Shown here: one piece after another, positions 1 to 15,100 of the stretch | Position numbering within the stretch: the first letter of the stretch is position 1 | How the letters are laid out: each line of letters begins with the position of its first letter | Source of the DNA: Aphrocallistes beatrix | Taxonomy: Eukaryota; Porifera; Hexactinellida; Sceptrulophora; Aphrocallistidae | DNA: 64,000 nucleotides | Assembly (NCBI GenBank): GCA_963281255.1 | Contig: OY725488.1 | Coordinates: 7,847,524 to 7,911,523 of the forward strand | Reading direction: 5' to 3' | Notes under the pieces: model-generated | Databases searched by the model: none | What the model was told of the DNA's origin: nothing | The model's input: the letters and a program-made list of their open reading frames with translations, nothing else | Made by a program: the position numbers and the translations under genes

Positions 1-3000
1 TGGAATACCTTTTCAAATTGCCCCTATCAAGATGGTGTATTCTCTGGCATTCATATGTGGAACTGGTATTTTGGGATACCTTTTTCAATTCTCCCTATCA
101 ATAGGTTGTACTCTGGCATTCATATGAGGAACAAGCCTTTTGGGATGCCTTTTTCAATTAACCCTATCAAAAGGGTGTACTGTCTGGCATTCATATGAGG
201 AACAGGCATTTTAGGATGCCTTTTTCAATTCCCCCTATCAATAGGGTGTACTCTGGCATTATATGAGGAACAGGCATTTTGGGATACCTTTTTCAATTAC
301 CCCTATCAAGAGGGTGTACTCTCTGGCATTCATATGAGCTGCAGGCTTTTTGGTATAGCTTTTTCAATTCTCCCTATCAATAGGGTGTACTCTAGCATTA
401 TATGAGGAACAAGCATTTTGGAATAGGTTTTTCAATTCCCCCTATCAAGGGGTTGTACTCTCTGGCAATATATTTTGGAACAGGCAATTTTGAATACCAT
501 TTTAATTCCCCCTATCAAGCAGGTGTACTCTGGCATTATGTGAAGAACAGGCATTTTGGAATACCATTTTCAATTCCCCCTATCAAGAGGTTGTACTCTC
601 TGGCATTCATATGAGGAACAGACATTTTGGGACGCCTTTTTCAATTCCCCCTATCAAGAGCTTGTACTCCGGCATTATATGAGGAACAGGCATTTTGGAA
701 TACATTTTTCAATTATCCCAATCAAGAGGGTGTATTCTCTGGCATCATATGAGGAACAGGCATTTTGGGATTCATTTTTAATTCCCCCGAACTAGAGGTT
801 GTACTCCGGCATTATATGAGGAACAGGCATTTTGGAATACATTTTTCAATTATCCCAATCAAGAGGGTGTATTCTCTGGCATTCATATGGGGAACAGGCA
901 TTTTGGGATAACTTTTTCAATTCCCCCTATCAAGAGGGTGTACTCTCTGGCATCATATGAGGAACAAGCATTTTGGGATACCTTTTTCAATTCCCCCTAT
1001 CAAGAGGGTGTACTCTCCGGCAATCATATGAGGATAAGGCATTTGGGATGCTTTTTTCAATTCCCCCTATCAAGAGGTTGTACTCTCTGGCATTCATATG
1101 AGGAACAGGCATTTTGGGACGCCTTTTTCAATTCCCCCTATCAAGAGGTTGTACTCCGGCATTATATGAGGAACAGGCATTTATGAATACATTTTTCAAT
1201 TATCCCAATCAAGGGGGTGTATTCTCTGGCATTCATATGGGGAACAGGCATTTGGGATACCTTTTTCAATTCCCCCTATCAAGAGGGGTACTCTCTGGCA
1301 TTCATATGAGGAACAAGCATTTTGGGATACCTTTTTCAATTCCCCCTATCAAGAGGGTGTACTCTCCGGCAATCATATAAGGATAAGGCATTTGGGATGC
1401 TTTTTTCAATTCCCCCTATCAAGAGGTTGTACTCTCTGGCATTCATATGAGGAACAGGCATTTGGGACGCCTTTTTCAATTCCCCCTATCAAGAGGTTGT
1501 ACTCCGGCATTATATGAGGAACAGACATTTTGGAAACGTTTTTCAATTCCCCTTATCAAGAGGTTGTACTCTCTTGCAATATATTTTGAAACAGGCATTT
1601 TTGAATACCATTTTCAATTCCCCCTATCAAGCAGGTGTACTCTGGCATTATATGAGGAACAGGCATTTTGGGATACTTTTTTCATTTCCATCTGTCAAGA
1701 CGGTGTACTCTCTGGCATTCATATGAGGAACAAGCATTTTGGGATACCTTTTTCAATTCTCCCTATCAAGCATGTGTACTCTTTGGCATTATATAGGGAA
1801 CAGGCATTTTGGAATACGTTTTTCAATTCTCCCTGTCAATAGAGTGTACTCTGGCATTATATGAGGAACAGGCATTTTGGAATACTTTTTTCATTTCCAT
1901 CTGTCAAGACGGTGTACTCTCTGGCATTCATATGAGGAACAGGCATTTTGGAATACCTTTTCAAATTACCCCTATCAAGAGGGTGTGCTCTCAAGGCAAT
2001 CATATGAGGAACAGGCATTTTGGGATGCTTTTTTCAATTCCCCTTATCAAGAGGTTGGACTCCCGCATTATATGAGGAACAGGCATTTTGGAACACGTTT
2101 TTCAATTCCCCCTATCAAGGGGTTGTACTCTCTGGCAATATATTTGGGAACAGTCATTTTTGAATACCTTTTTCAATTATCCCTATCAAGAGGGTGAACT
2201 CTCTGGCAGTCATATGAGCAACAGGCTTTTTGGGATACATTTTTCAATTCTCCCTATCAATAGAGTGTACTCTGGCATTATATGAGGAACAAGCATTTTG
2301 GGATACCTTTTTCAATTCCCCCTATCAAGCATGTGTACTCTTTGGCATTATATAGGAACAGGCATTTTGGAATACCTTTTCAAATTACCCCTATCAAGAG
2401 GGTGTACTGTCTGGCATTCATATGAGGAACAGGGATTTTAGGATGCCTTTTTCAATTCCCCCTATCAAGAGGGTGTACTCTTTGCCATTATATGGGGAAC
2501 AGGCATTTTGGAATACCTTTTTCAATTATCCCTATCAAGAGGGTGTACTCTCAAGGCAATCATATGAGGAACAGGCATTTTGGGATGCTTTTTTCTATTC
2601 CCCCTATCAAGAGGTTGGACTCCGGCATTTTATGAGGAACAGGCATTTTGGAATACGTTTTTCTATTCCCCCTATCAAGGGGTTGTACTCTCTGGCAATA
2701 TATTTGGGAACAGTCATTTTTGAATACCTTTTTCAATTATCCCTATCAAGAGGGTGTACTCTGGCATTATATGAGGAACAAGCATTTTGGGATACCTTTT
2801 TCAATTCCCCTTATCAAGCAGGTGTACTCTTTGGCATTATATGGGGAACAGGCATTTTGGAATACCATTTTCAATTCCGCCTATCAAGCAGGTGTACTCT
2901 GGCATTATATGAGGAACAGGCATTTTGGATTACCTTTTTCAATTCCCCCTATCAAGAGGGTGTACTCTCTGGCATTCATATGAGGAACAAGCATTTTGGG

Positions 3001-6000
3001 ATGCCTTTTTCAATTAACCCTATCAAAAAGGTGTACTGTCTGGCATTCATATGAACAACAGGCATTTTAGAATGCCTTTTTCAATTCCCCCTATCAAGAG
3101 GGTGTACTCTCTGGCATTCATATGAGGAACAAGCATTTTGGGATACCTTTTTCAGTTCCCCCTATCAAAAGGGTGTACTCTCCGGCAATCATATGAGGAT
3201 AAGGCATTTTGGGATGCTTTTTTCAATTCCCCCTATCAAGAGGTTGTACTCCGGCATTATATGAGGAACAGGCATTTTGGAATACGTTTTCCAATTCCCC
3301 CTATCAAGGGGTTGTACTCTCTGGCAATATATTTGGGAACAGGCATTTTTGAAAACCTTTCTCAATTATCCATATCAAGAGGGTGTACTCTCTGGCATTC
3401 AAATGAGCAACAGGCTTTTTGGGATACCTTTTTCAATTCTCCCTATCAATTGAGTGTACTCTGGCATTATATGAGGAACAGGCATTTTGGGATACCTTTT
3501 TCATTTCCATCTGTCAAGAGGGTGTACTCTCTGGCATTCATATGAGGAACAAGCATTTTGGGATACCCTTTTCATTTTACCCCTATCAAGAGTGTGCACT
3601 CTTTGGCATTATATGGGGAACAGGCATTTTGGAATACCTTTTCAAATTACCCGTATCAAGAGGGTGTACTCTCTGGCATTCATATGAGGAACAGGCATTT
3701 TGTAATACGTTTTTGAATTCCCCCTATCAAGGGTTTGTACTCTCTGGCTTTATATTTGGGAACAGGCATTTTTGAATACCATTTTCAATTCCCCCTATCA
3801 AGCAGGTGTACTCTGGCATTATATGAGGAACAGCCATTTTGGAATACCATTTTCAATTCCCCCTATCAAGAGGGTGTACTCTCTGGCATTCATATGAGGA
3901 ACAAGCATTTTGGGATACCTTTTTCAGTTCCCCCTATCAAGATTGTGTACTCTCTGGCAATCATATGAGGATAAGGCATTTTGGGATGCTTTTTTCAATT
4001 CCCCCTATCAAAAGGTTGTACTCCGGCATTATATGAGGAACAGGCATTTTGGAATACGTTTTTCATTTCCCCCTATCAAGGGGTTGTACTCTCTGGCAAT
4101 ATATTTGGGAACACGCATTTTTGAATACCTTTTTCACTTACCACTATCAAGAGGGTGTACTCTGGCATTATATGAGGAACAGGCATTTTGGAATACGTTT
4201 TTCAATTCTCCCTGTCAATAGAGTGTACTCTGGCATTATATGAGGAACAGGCATTTTGGGATACTTTTTTCATTTCCATCTTTCAAGACGGTGTACTCTC
4301 TGGCATTCATATGAGGAACATGCATTTTGGGATACCTTTTTCAATTCCCCCTATCAAGCATGTGTACTCTTTGGCATTATATGGGGAACAGCCATTTTGA
4401 AATACCTTTTCAAATTACCCCTATCAAGAGGGTGTACTGTCTTGCATTCATATGAGGAACAGGGATTTTAGGATGCCTTTTTCAATTCCCCCTATCAAGA
4501 GGGTGTACTCTTTGCCATTATATGGGGAACAGGCATTTTGGAATACCTTTTTCAATAACCCCTATTAAGAGGGTGTACTCTCTGGCAATCATATGAGGAA
4601 CAGGCATTTTGGGATGCTTTTTTCAATTCCCACTATCAAGAAGTTGGACTCCGGCATTATATGAGGAACAGGCATTTTGGAATACGTTTTTCAATTCCCC
4701 CTATCAAGGGGTTGTACTCTCTGGCAATATAATTGGGAACAGGCATTTTTGAAAACCTTTCTCAATTATCCCTATCAAGAGGGTGTACTCTCTGGCATCC
4801 ATTTGAGGAACAAGCATTTTGGGAAAACTTCTTCAATTCCCCCTATCAAGAGGGTGTACTCTCTAGCATTCATATGAGGAACAGGCATTCTGGGACGCCT
4901 TTTTCAATTCCCCCTATCAAGAGGTTGTACTCCGGCATTCTATGAGGAACAGGCATTTTGGAATACGTTTTTCAATTCCCCCTATCAAGGGGTTGTACTC
5001 TCTGTCAATATATTTGGGAACGGGCATTTTTGAACACCTTTTTCAATTATCCCTATCAAGAGGGAGTACTCTCTGGCATTCATATGAGCAACAGGATTTT
5101 TGGGATACCTTTTTCAATTCTCCCTATGAATAGAGTGTACTCTGGCATTATATGAGGAGCAGGCATTTTGGGATACCTTTTTCATTTCCATCTGTTAAGA
5201 GGGTGTTTTCTCTGGCATTCATATGAGGAACAAGTATTTTGGGATACCTTTTTCAATTCCCCCTGTCAAGAGGGTGTATTGTCTGGCATTCATATGAGGA
5301 ACAGGCATTTTGGAAACGTTTTTCAATTCCCCTTATCAAGAGGTTGTACTCTCTGGCAATATATTTTGCAACAGGCATTTTTGAATACCATTTTCAATTC
5401 TCCCTATCAAGCAGGTGTACTCTGGCATTATATGAGGAACAGCCATTTTGGAATACCTTTTTCAATTCACCCAATCAAGCAGGTTTACGCTTTGTCATTA
5501 TATGGGGAATAGGCATTTTGGAATACCATTTTCAATTCCCCCTATCAAGAGGGTGTACTCTCTGGCATTCATATGAGGAACAAGCATTTGGGATGCCTTT
5601 TTCAATTAACCCTATCAAAAGGGTGTCATGTATGGCATTCATATGAGGAACAAGCATTTTGGGATAGCTTTTTCAGTTCCCCCTATCAAGAGGGTGTACT
5701 CTCCGGCAATCATATGAGGATAAGGCATTTTGGGATGCTTTTTTCAATTCCCCCTATCAAGAGGTTGTACTCCGGCATTATATGAGGAACAGGCATTTTG
5801 GAAACGTTTTTCAATTCCCCTTATCAAGAGGTTGTACTCTCTGGCAATATATTTTGCAACAGGGATTTTTGAATACCATTTTCAATTCCCCCTATCAAGC
5901 AGGTGTACTCTGGCATTATATGAGGAACAGCCATTTTGGAATACCTTTTTCAATTCACCCAATCAAGCAGGTTTACGCTTTGTCATTATATGGGGAATAG

Positions 6001-9000
6001 GCATTTTGGAATACCATTTTCAATTCCCCCTATCAAGAGGGTGTACTCTCTGGCATTCATATGAGGAACAAGCATTTGGGATGCCTTTTTCAATTAACCC
6101 TATCAAAAGGGTGTCATGTATGGCATTCATATGAGGAACAAGCATTTTGGGATACCTTTTTCAGTTCCCCCTATCAAGAGGGTGTACTCTCCGGCAATCA
6201 TATGAGGATAAGGCATTTTGGGATGCTTTTTTCAATTCCCCCTATCAAGAGGTTGTACTCCGGCATTATATGAGGATCAGGCATTTTGGAATACATTTTT
6301 CAATTCCCCCTATCAAGGGGTTGTACTCTCTGGCAATATATTTGGGAACACGCATTTTTGAATACCTTTTTCAACTCCCCCTATCAAGAGGTTGTACTCG
6401 GGCATTATATGAGGAACAGGCATTTTGGAATACGTTTTTCAATTCCCCCTATCAAGGGGTTGTACTCTGGCATTATATGAGGAACAGGCATTTTGGGATA
6501 CTTTTTTCATTTCCATCTGTCAAGACGGTGTACTCTCTGGCATTCATATGAGGAACAAGCATTTTGGGATGCCTTTTTCAATTCCCCCTATCAAGAGGGT
6601 GTACTCTTTGCCATTAAATGGGGAACAGGCATTTTGGAATACCTTTTTCAATTACCCCTATCAAGAGGGTGTACTCTCTGGCAATCATATGAGGAACAGG
6701 CATTTTGGAATGCGTTTTTCAATTCCCCCTATCAAGGGGTTGTACTCTCTGGCAATATATTTGGGAACAGGCATTTTTGAAAACCTTTCTCAATTATCCC
6801 TATCAAGAGGGTGTACTCTCTGGCATTCAAATGAGCAACAGGCTTTTTGGGATACCTTTTTCAATTCTCCCTATCAATTGAGTGTACTCTGGCATTATAT
6901 GAGGAACAGGCATTTTGGGATACCTTTTTCATTTCCATCTGTCAAGAGGGTGTACTCTCTGGCATTCATATGAGGAACAAGGATTTGGATACCCTTTTCA
7001 TTTTACCCCTATCAAGAGTGTGCACTCTTTGGCATTATATGGGGAACATGCATTTTGGAATTCCTTTTCAAATTACCCGTATCAAGAGGGTGTACTCTCT
7101 GGCATTCATATGAGCAACAGGCATTTGGGATACCTTTTTCAATTCCCTCTATCAAGAGGGTGTACTTTCTGGCATCCATTTGAGGAACAAGCATTTTGGG
7201 AAAACTTCTTCAATTCCCCCTATCAAGAGGTTGTACTCCGGCATTCTATGAGGAACAGGCATTTTGGAATACGTTTTTCAATTCCCCCTATCAAGGGGTT
7301 GTACTCTCTGTCAATATATTTGGGAACGTGCATTTTTGAAAACCTTTTTAAATTATCCCTATCAAGAGGGAGTACTCTTTGGCATTCATATAAGCAACAG
7401 GATTTTTGGGATACCTTTTTCAATTCTCCCTATCAATAGAGTGTACTCTGGCATTATATGAGGAACAGGCATTTTGGGATAACTTTTTCATTTCCATCTG
7501 TCAAGAGGGTGTACTCTCTGGCATTCATATGAGGAACAAGCATTTTGGGATACCTTTTTCAATTCCCCTTATCAAGCAGGTGTACTCTTTGGCATTTTAT
7601 GGGGAACAGGCATTTTGGAATACCTTTTCAAATTACCCCTATCAAGAGGGTGTACTCTCTGGCATTCATATGAGGAACAGGCATTTTGGGACGCCTTTTT
7701 CAATTCCCCCTATCAAGAGGTTGCACTCCGGCATTATATGAGGAACAGCCATTTTGGAAAACGTTTTTCAATTCCCCTTATCAAGAGGTTGTACTCTGGC
7801 AATATTTTTTGGAACTGGCATTTTTGAATACCATTTTCAATTCCGCCTATCAAGCAGGTGTACTCTGGCATTATATGAGGAAGAGGCATTTTGGAGTACC
7901 TTTTTCAATTATCCCTATCAAGAGGTTGTACTCTCTGGCATTCATATGGGGAACAGGCATTTTGGGATACCTTTTTCAATTCCCCCTATCAAGCAGGTCT
8001 ACGCTTTGGCATTATATGGGGAACAGTCATTTTGGAATACCATTTTCAATTCCTCTATCAAGAGGGTGTACTCTCTGGCATTCATATGAGGAAAAAGCTT
8101 TTTGGGATGCCTTTTTCAATTAACCCTATCAAAAGGGTGTACGGTCTGGCATTCATATGATGAACATGCATTTTAGGATGCCTTTTTCAATTCTCCCTAT
8201 CAATAGAGTGTACTCTGGCATTATGTGAAGAACAAGCATTTTGGGATGCTTTTTTCAATTCCCCCTATCAAGAGGTTGGACTCCGGCATTATATGAGGAA
8301 CAGGCATTTTGGAATACGTTTTTCAATTCCCCCTATCAAGGTGTTGTACTCTCTGGCAATATATTTGGGAACAGGCATTTTTGAAAACCTTTTTCAATTA
8401 TCCCTATCAAGAGGGTGTACTCTCAGGCATTCAAATGAGGAACAGGCATTTGGGATGCCTTTTTCAATTCCCCCTATCAAGCAGGTGTACTCTGGCATTA
8501 TATAAGGAACAGGCATTTGGGATACCTTTTTAAATTCCCCCTATCAAGAGGTTGTACCCCGGCATTCTATGAGGAACAGTCATTTTGGATTACGTTTTTC
8601 AATTCCCCCTATCAAGGGGTTGTACTCTCTGTCAATATATTTGGGAACGGGCATTTTTGAATACCTTTTTCAATTATCCCTATCAAGAGGGAGCACTCTC
8701 TGGCATTCATATGAGCAACAGGATTTTTGGAATACCTTTTTCAATTCTCCCTATCAATAGAGTGTACTCTGGCATTATATGAGGAACAGGCATTTAGGGA
8801 TACCTTTTTCATTTCCCTCTGTCAAGAGGGTGTTTTCTCTGGCATTCATATGAGGAACAAGCATTTTGGGATACCTTTTTCAGTTCCCCCTATCAAACAG
8901 GTGTACTTTTTGCCATTATATGGGGAACAGGCATTTTGGAATAGCTTTTTCAATTACCCCTATCAAGAGGGTGTACTCTCTGGCAGTCATATGAGCAACA

Positions 9001-12000
9001 GGCTTTTTGGGATACATTTTTCAATTCTCTCTATCAATTGAGTGTACTCTGGCAATATATGAGGAACAGGCATTTTGGGATACTTTTTTCATTTCCATCT
9101 GTCAAGAGGGTGTACTCTCTGGCATTCATATGAGGAACAAGCATTTTGGGATACCTTTTTCAATTCCCCCTATCAAGCAGGTGTACTCTTTGGCATTATA
9201 TGAGGAACAAGCATTTTGGGATACCTTTTTCAATTCCCCCTATCAAGAGGATGTACTCTCTGGCATTCATATGAGGAACAGGCATTTTGGGACGCCTTTT
9301 TCAATTCCCCCTATCAAGAGGGTGTACTCTCTGGCATTCCTATGACGAACAGGCATTTTTGGATGCCTTTTTCAATTCCCCCTATCAAGCAGGTGTACTC
9401 TGGCATTATATGATGAACAGGCATTTGGGATACCTTTTTCAATTCCCTCTATCAAGAGGTTGTACTCTCTGGCATTCATATGAAGAACAGGCATTTTGGG
9501 ACGCCTTTTTCAATTCCCCCTATCAAGAGGGTGTACTCTCTGGCATTCCTATGACGAACAGGCATTTTGGGATGCCTTTTTCAATTCCCTCTATCAAGAG
9601 GTTGTACTCCGGCATTTTATGAGGAACAGGCATTTTGGAATACGTTTTTCAATTCACTCTATCAAGAGGTTGTACTCTCTGGCAATCTATTTCGGAACAG
9701 GCATTTTTGAATACCTTTTTCAATTCCCCCTATCAAGCAGGTGTACTCTGGCATTAAATGAGGAACAGGCATTTTGGAATACCTTTTTCAATTACCCCTA
9801 ACAAGAGGGTGTACTCTCTGGCATTCATATGAGGAACAGGCATTTTGGGATACCTTTTTCAATTCTCCCTATCAATAGGGTGTACTCTGGCATTATATGA
9901 GGAATAGGCATTTTGGAATACCTTTTTTCAATTACCCCTATTAAGAGGGTGTACTTTCTTGCATTCATATGGGGAACAGGCTTTTGGGATACCTTTTTCA
10001 ATTCCCCCTATCAAGCAGGTGTACTCTTTGGCATTATTTGGGAACAGGCATTTTGGAATACCATTTTCAATTCCCCCTATCAAGAGGGTGTACTCTCTGG
10101 CATTCATATGAGGAACATGCATTTTGGGATGCCTTTTTCAATTCCCCCTATCAAGAGGGTGTACTCTGGCATTATATGAGGAACAGGCATTTGGGATACC
10201 TTTTTCAATTCCCTCTATCAAGAGGGTGTACTCTCTTGCATTCATATGAAGAACAGGCATTTGGGACGCCTTTTTCATTTCCCCCTATCAAAAGGGTGTA
10301 CTCTCTGGCATTCCTATGACGAACAGGCATTTTGGGATGCCTTTTTCAATTCCCCCTATCAAGAGGTTGTACTCTCTGGCAATGTATTTGGGTCAGGCAT
10401 TTTTGAATACCTTTTTCAATTCCCCCTATCAAACAGGTGTACTCTGGCATTAAATGAGGAACAGGCATTTTGGAATACCTTTTTCAATTACCCCTAACAA
10501 GAGGGTGTACTCTCTGGCATTCATATGAGGAACAAGCATTTGGGATGCCTTTTTCAATTCCCCCTATCAAGAGTGTGTATTCTGGCATTTTGAGATACCT
10601 TTTTCAAATTCCCTCTATCAAGAGGGTGTACTCTCTGGCATTCATATGAGGAACAAGCATTTTGGGATACCTTTTTCAATTCCCCCTATCAAGAGGGTGT
10701 ACTCTCTGGGATTAATATGAGGAACAGCCATTTTTGGATGCCTTTTTCAATTCCCCCTATCAAGCAGTTGTACTCTGGCATTATATGAGGAACGGGCATT
10801 TTGGAATACGTTTTTCAATTCCCCCTATCAAGAGGTTGTACTCTCTGGCAATCTATTTCGGAACAGGCATTTTTGAATACCTTTTTCAATTCCCTCTATC
10901 AAGCAGGTGTACTCTGGCATTATATGAGGAACAGGCATTTGGAATACCTTTTTCAATTCCCTCTATCAAGAGGGTGTACTCTCTGGCATTCATTTGAGGA
11001 ACAAGCTTTTTGGGATAACTTTTTCAATTCCCCCTATCAAGAGGTTGTACTCTCTGGCATTCATATGAGGAACAGGCATTTTGGGACGCCTTTTTAAATT
11101 CCCCCTATCAAGAGGGTGTACTCTCTGGCATTCCTATGACGAACAGGCATTTTGGGATGCCTTTTTCAATTCCCTCTATCAAGAGGGTGTACTCTCTGGC
11201 ATTCATATGAGGAACAGGCATTATGGGACGCCTTTTTCAATTCCCTCTATCAAGAGGGTGGACTCTCTGGCATTCCTATGACGAACAGGCATTTTTGGAT
11301 GCCTTTTTCAATTCCCCCTATCAAGCAGGTGTACTCTGGCATTATATGAGGAACAGGCATTTGGGATACCTTTTTCAATTAACTCTATCAAGAGGTTGTA
11401 CTCTCTGGCATTCATATGAGGAACAGGCATTTTGGGACGCCTTTTTCAATTCCCCCTATCAAGAGGGTGTAGTCTCTGGCATTCCTATGACGAACAGGCA
11501 TTTTGGGATGCCTTTTTCAATTCCCTCTATCAAGAGGTTGTACTCGGGCATTATATGAGGAACAGGCATTTTGGAATACGTTTTTCGATTCCCCCTATCA
11601 AGAGGTTGTACTCTCTGGCAATCTATTTCGGAACAGGCATTTTTGAATACCTTTTTCAATTCCCTCTATCAAGCAGGTGTACTCTGGCATTAAATGAGGA
11701 ACAGGCATTTTGGAATACCTTTTTCAATTACCACTAACAAGAGGGTGTACTCTCTGGCATTTATATGAGGAACAGGCATTTGGGACGCCTTTTTCAATTC
11801 CCCCTATCAAGAGGGTGTACTCTCTGGCATTCCTATGACGAACAGGCATTTTTGGATGCCTTTTTCAATTCCCTCTATCAAGAAGTTGTACTCCGGCATT
11901 ATATGAGGAACAGGCATTTTGGAATACGTTTTTCAATTCCCCCTATCAAGAGGTTGTACTCTCTGGCAATCTATTTCGGAACAGGCATTTTTGAATACCT

Positions 12001-12120
12001 TTTTCAATTCCCTCTATCAAGCAGGTGTACTCTGGCATTAAATGAGGAACAGGCATTTTGGAATACCTTTTTCAATTACCCGTAACAAGTGGGTGTACTC
12101 TCTGGAATTCATATGAGGAA
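1..12120 (+). repeat. Satellite array, diverged monomer zone
   Basis: Head-to-tail monomers of 68-71 bp run from the left edge without interruption. Each reads roughly: GGGATACC or GGAATACC, a T5 tract, CAATT, a C-rich block with CTATCAA, a G-rich block, GTGTACTC, then TCTGGCATT, ATATGAGGAACAGGCATTTT. Long forms carry CTCTCTGGCATTCATATG and short forms CTCTGGCATTATATG, a 3-bp difference. A third form has CTCTGGCAATATATTTGGGAACA and a fourth CTTTGGCATTATATGGGG. Neighbouring monomers here differ at many sites and the four forms follow each other irregularly. Only local duplications are evident, such as a 488-bp tandem pair near 5.3-6.3 kb and 209-bp (three-monomer) repeats near 9.3-9.6 kb. No gene, tRNA or transposon interrupts it. 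Confidence 0.95.
5311..6286 (+). repeat. 488-bp tandem duplication inside the satellite
   Basis: The rare junction GGAAACGTTTTTCAATTCC followed by CAATATATTTTGCAACAGG occurs at about 5311 and again at 5799, exactly 488 bp apart, and downstream landmarks (GGGTGTCATGTATGGC at about 5610 and 6098) keep the same offset. Seven monomers of about 69.7 bp make the unit. The two copies differ at only a few sites, so this is a recent local event in an otherwise diverged zone. Confidence 0.85.
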
Positions 12121-15100
12121 CATGCATTTTGGGATACCTTTTTCAAATCTCCCTATCAATAGGGTGTACTCTGGCATTATATGAGGAACAGGCATTTTGG
12201 AATACCTTTTTTCAATTCCCCCTATCAAGAGGGTGTACTCTCTGGCATTCATATGAGGAACAAACATTTTGGGATACCTTTTTCAATCCCCCCTATCAAG
12301 AGAGTGTGTTCCGGCATTATATGAGGAACAGGCATTTTGGAATACATTTTTCAATTCCCCCTATCAAGAGGTTGTACTCTCTGGCAATATATTTGGGAAC
12401 AGGCATTTTTGAATACCTTTTTCAATTACCCCTATCAAGAGGGTGTACTCTATGGCATTATATGGGGAACAGGCATTTTGGAATACCTTTTTCAATTGCC
12501 CCTATCAAGAGTGTGTATTCTTTGGCATTATATGGGTACAGGCACTTTGGAATCCCTTTTCAAATTCCTCCTATCAAGTGGGTGTACTCTGGCTTTAAAT
12601 GAGGAACAGGCATTTTGGAATGCCTTTTTCAATTACCCCTAACAAGTGGGTGTACTCTCTTGCATTCATATGGGGAACAGGCTTTTGAGATACCTTTTTC
12701 AATTCCCTCTATCAAGAGGTAGTACTCTCTGGCATTCATATGAGGAACAGGCATTTGGGATACCTTTTTCAATTCCCTCTATCAAGAGGGTGTAATCTCT
12801 GGCATTCATATGAGGAACATGCATTTTGGGATACCTTTTTCAATTCTCCCTATCAATAGGATGTACTCTGGCATTATATGAGGAACAGGCATTTTGGAAT
12901 ACCTTTTTTCAATTACCCCTATTAAGAGGGTGTACTCTCTTGCATTCATATGGGGAACAGGCTTTTGAGATACCTTTTTCAATTCCCTCTATCAAGAGGT
13001 AGTACTCTCTGGCATTCATATGAGGAACAGGCATTTGGGATACCTTTTTCAATTCTCCCTATCAATAGAGTGTACTCTGGCAATATATGAGGAACAGGCA
13101 TTTTGGGATAACTTTTTCATTTAACTCTGTCAAGAGGGTGTACTCTCTGGCATTCATATGAGGAACAAGCATTTTGGGATACCTTTTTCAATTCCCCCTA
13201 TCAAGAGGGTGTACTCTCTGGCATTCATATGAGGAACAGGCATTTTGGGATTCCTTTTTCAATTCCCCCTATCAAGAGGGTGTACTCTCTGGCATTCATA
13301 TGAGGAACAAACATTTTAGGAGACCTTTTTCAATTCCCCCTATCAAGAGAGTGTATTCCGGCATTATATGAGGAACAGGCATTTTGGAATACGTTTTTCA
13401 ATTCCCCCTATCAAGGGGTTGTACTCTCTGGCAATATATTTGGGAACAGGCATTTTTGAATACCTTTTTCAATTCCCCCTATCAAGCAGGTGTACTCTGG
13501 CATTAAATGAGGAACAGGCATTTTGGAATACCTTTTTCAATTACCCGTAACAAGTGGGTGTACTCTCTGGAATTCATATGAGGAACATGCATTTTGGGAT
13601 ACCTTTTTCAAATCTCCCTATCAATAGGGTGTACTCTGGCATTATATGAGGAACAGGCATTTTGGAATACCTTTTTTCAATTCCCCCTATCAAGAGGGTG
13701 TACTCTCTGGCATTCATATGAGGAACAAACATTTTGGGATACCTTTTTCAACCCCCCCTATCAAGAGAGTGTGTTCCGGCATTATATGAGGAACAGGCAT
13801 TTTGGAATACATTTTTCAATTCCCCCTATCAAGAGGTTGTACTCTCTGGCAATATATTTGGGAACAGGCATTTCTGAATACCTTTTTCAATTACCCCTAT
13901 CAAGAGGGTGTACTCTCTGGCATTATATGGGGAACAGGCATTTTGGAATACCTTTTTCAATTGCCCCTATCAAGAGTGTGTATTCTTTGGCATTATATGG
14001 GTACAGGCACTTTGGAATCCCTTTTCAAATTCCTCCTATCAAGTGGGTGTACTCTCTGGCATTCATATGAGGAACAGGCATTTGGGATACCTTTTTCAAT
14101 TCTCCCTATCAATAGAGTGTACTCTGGCAATATATGAGGAACAGGCATTTTGGGATAACTTTTTCATTTAACTCTGTCAAGAGGGTGTACTCTCTGGCAT
14201 TCATATGAGGAACAAGCATTTTGGGATACCTTTTTCAATTCCCCCTATCAAGAGGGTGTACTCTCTGGCATTCATATGAGGAACAGGCATTTGGGATACC
14301 TTTTTCAATTCCCTCTATCAAGAGGGTGTAATCTCTGGCATTCATATGAGGAACATGCATTTTGGGATACCTTTTTCAATTCTCCCTATCAATAGGATGT
14401 ACTCTGGCATTATATGAGGAACAGGCATTTTGGAATACCTTTTTTCAATTACCCCTATTAAGAGGGTGTACTCTCTTGCATTCATATGGGGAACAGGCTT
14501 TTGAGATACCTTTTTCAATTCCCTCTATCAAGAGGTAGTACTCTCTGGCATTCATATGAGGAACAGGCATTTGGGATACCTTTTTCAATTCTCCCTATCA
14601 ATAGAGTGTACTCTGGCAATATATGAGGAACAGGCATTTTGGGATAACTTTTTCATTTAACTCTGTCAAGAGGGTGTACTCTCTGGCATTCATATGAGGA
14701 ACAAGCATTTTGGGATACCTTTTTCAATTCCCCCTATCAAGAGGGTGTACTCTCTGGCATTCATATGAGGAACAGGCATTTTGGGATTCCTTTTTCAATT
14801 CCCCCTATCAAGAGGGTGTACTCTCTGGCATTCATATGAGGAACAAACATTTTAGGATACCTTTTTCAATTCCCCCTATCAAGAGAGTGTATTCCGGCAT
14901 TATATGAGGAACAGGCATTTTGGAATACGTTTTTCAATTCCCCCTATCAAGGGGTTGTACTCTCTGGCAATATATTTGGGAACAGGCATTTTTGAATACG
15001 TTTTTCAATTCCCCCTATCAAGCAGGTGTACTCTGGCATTAAATGAGGAACAGGCATTTTGGAATACCTTTTTCAATTACCCGTAACAAGTGGGTGTACT

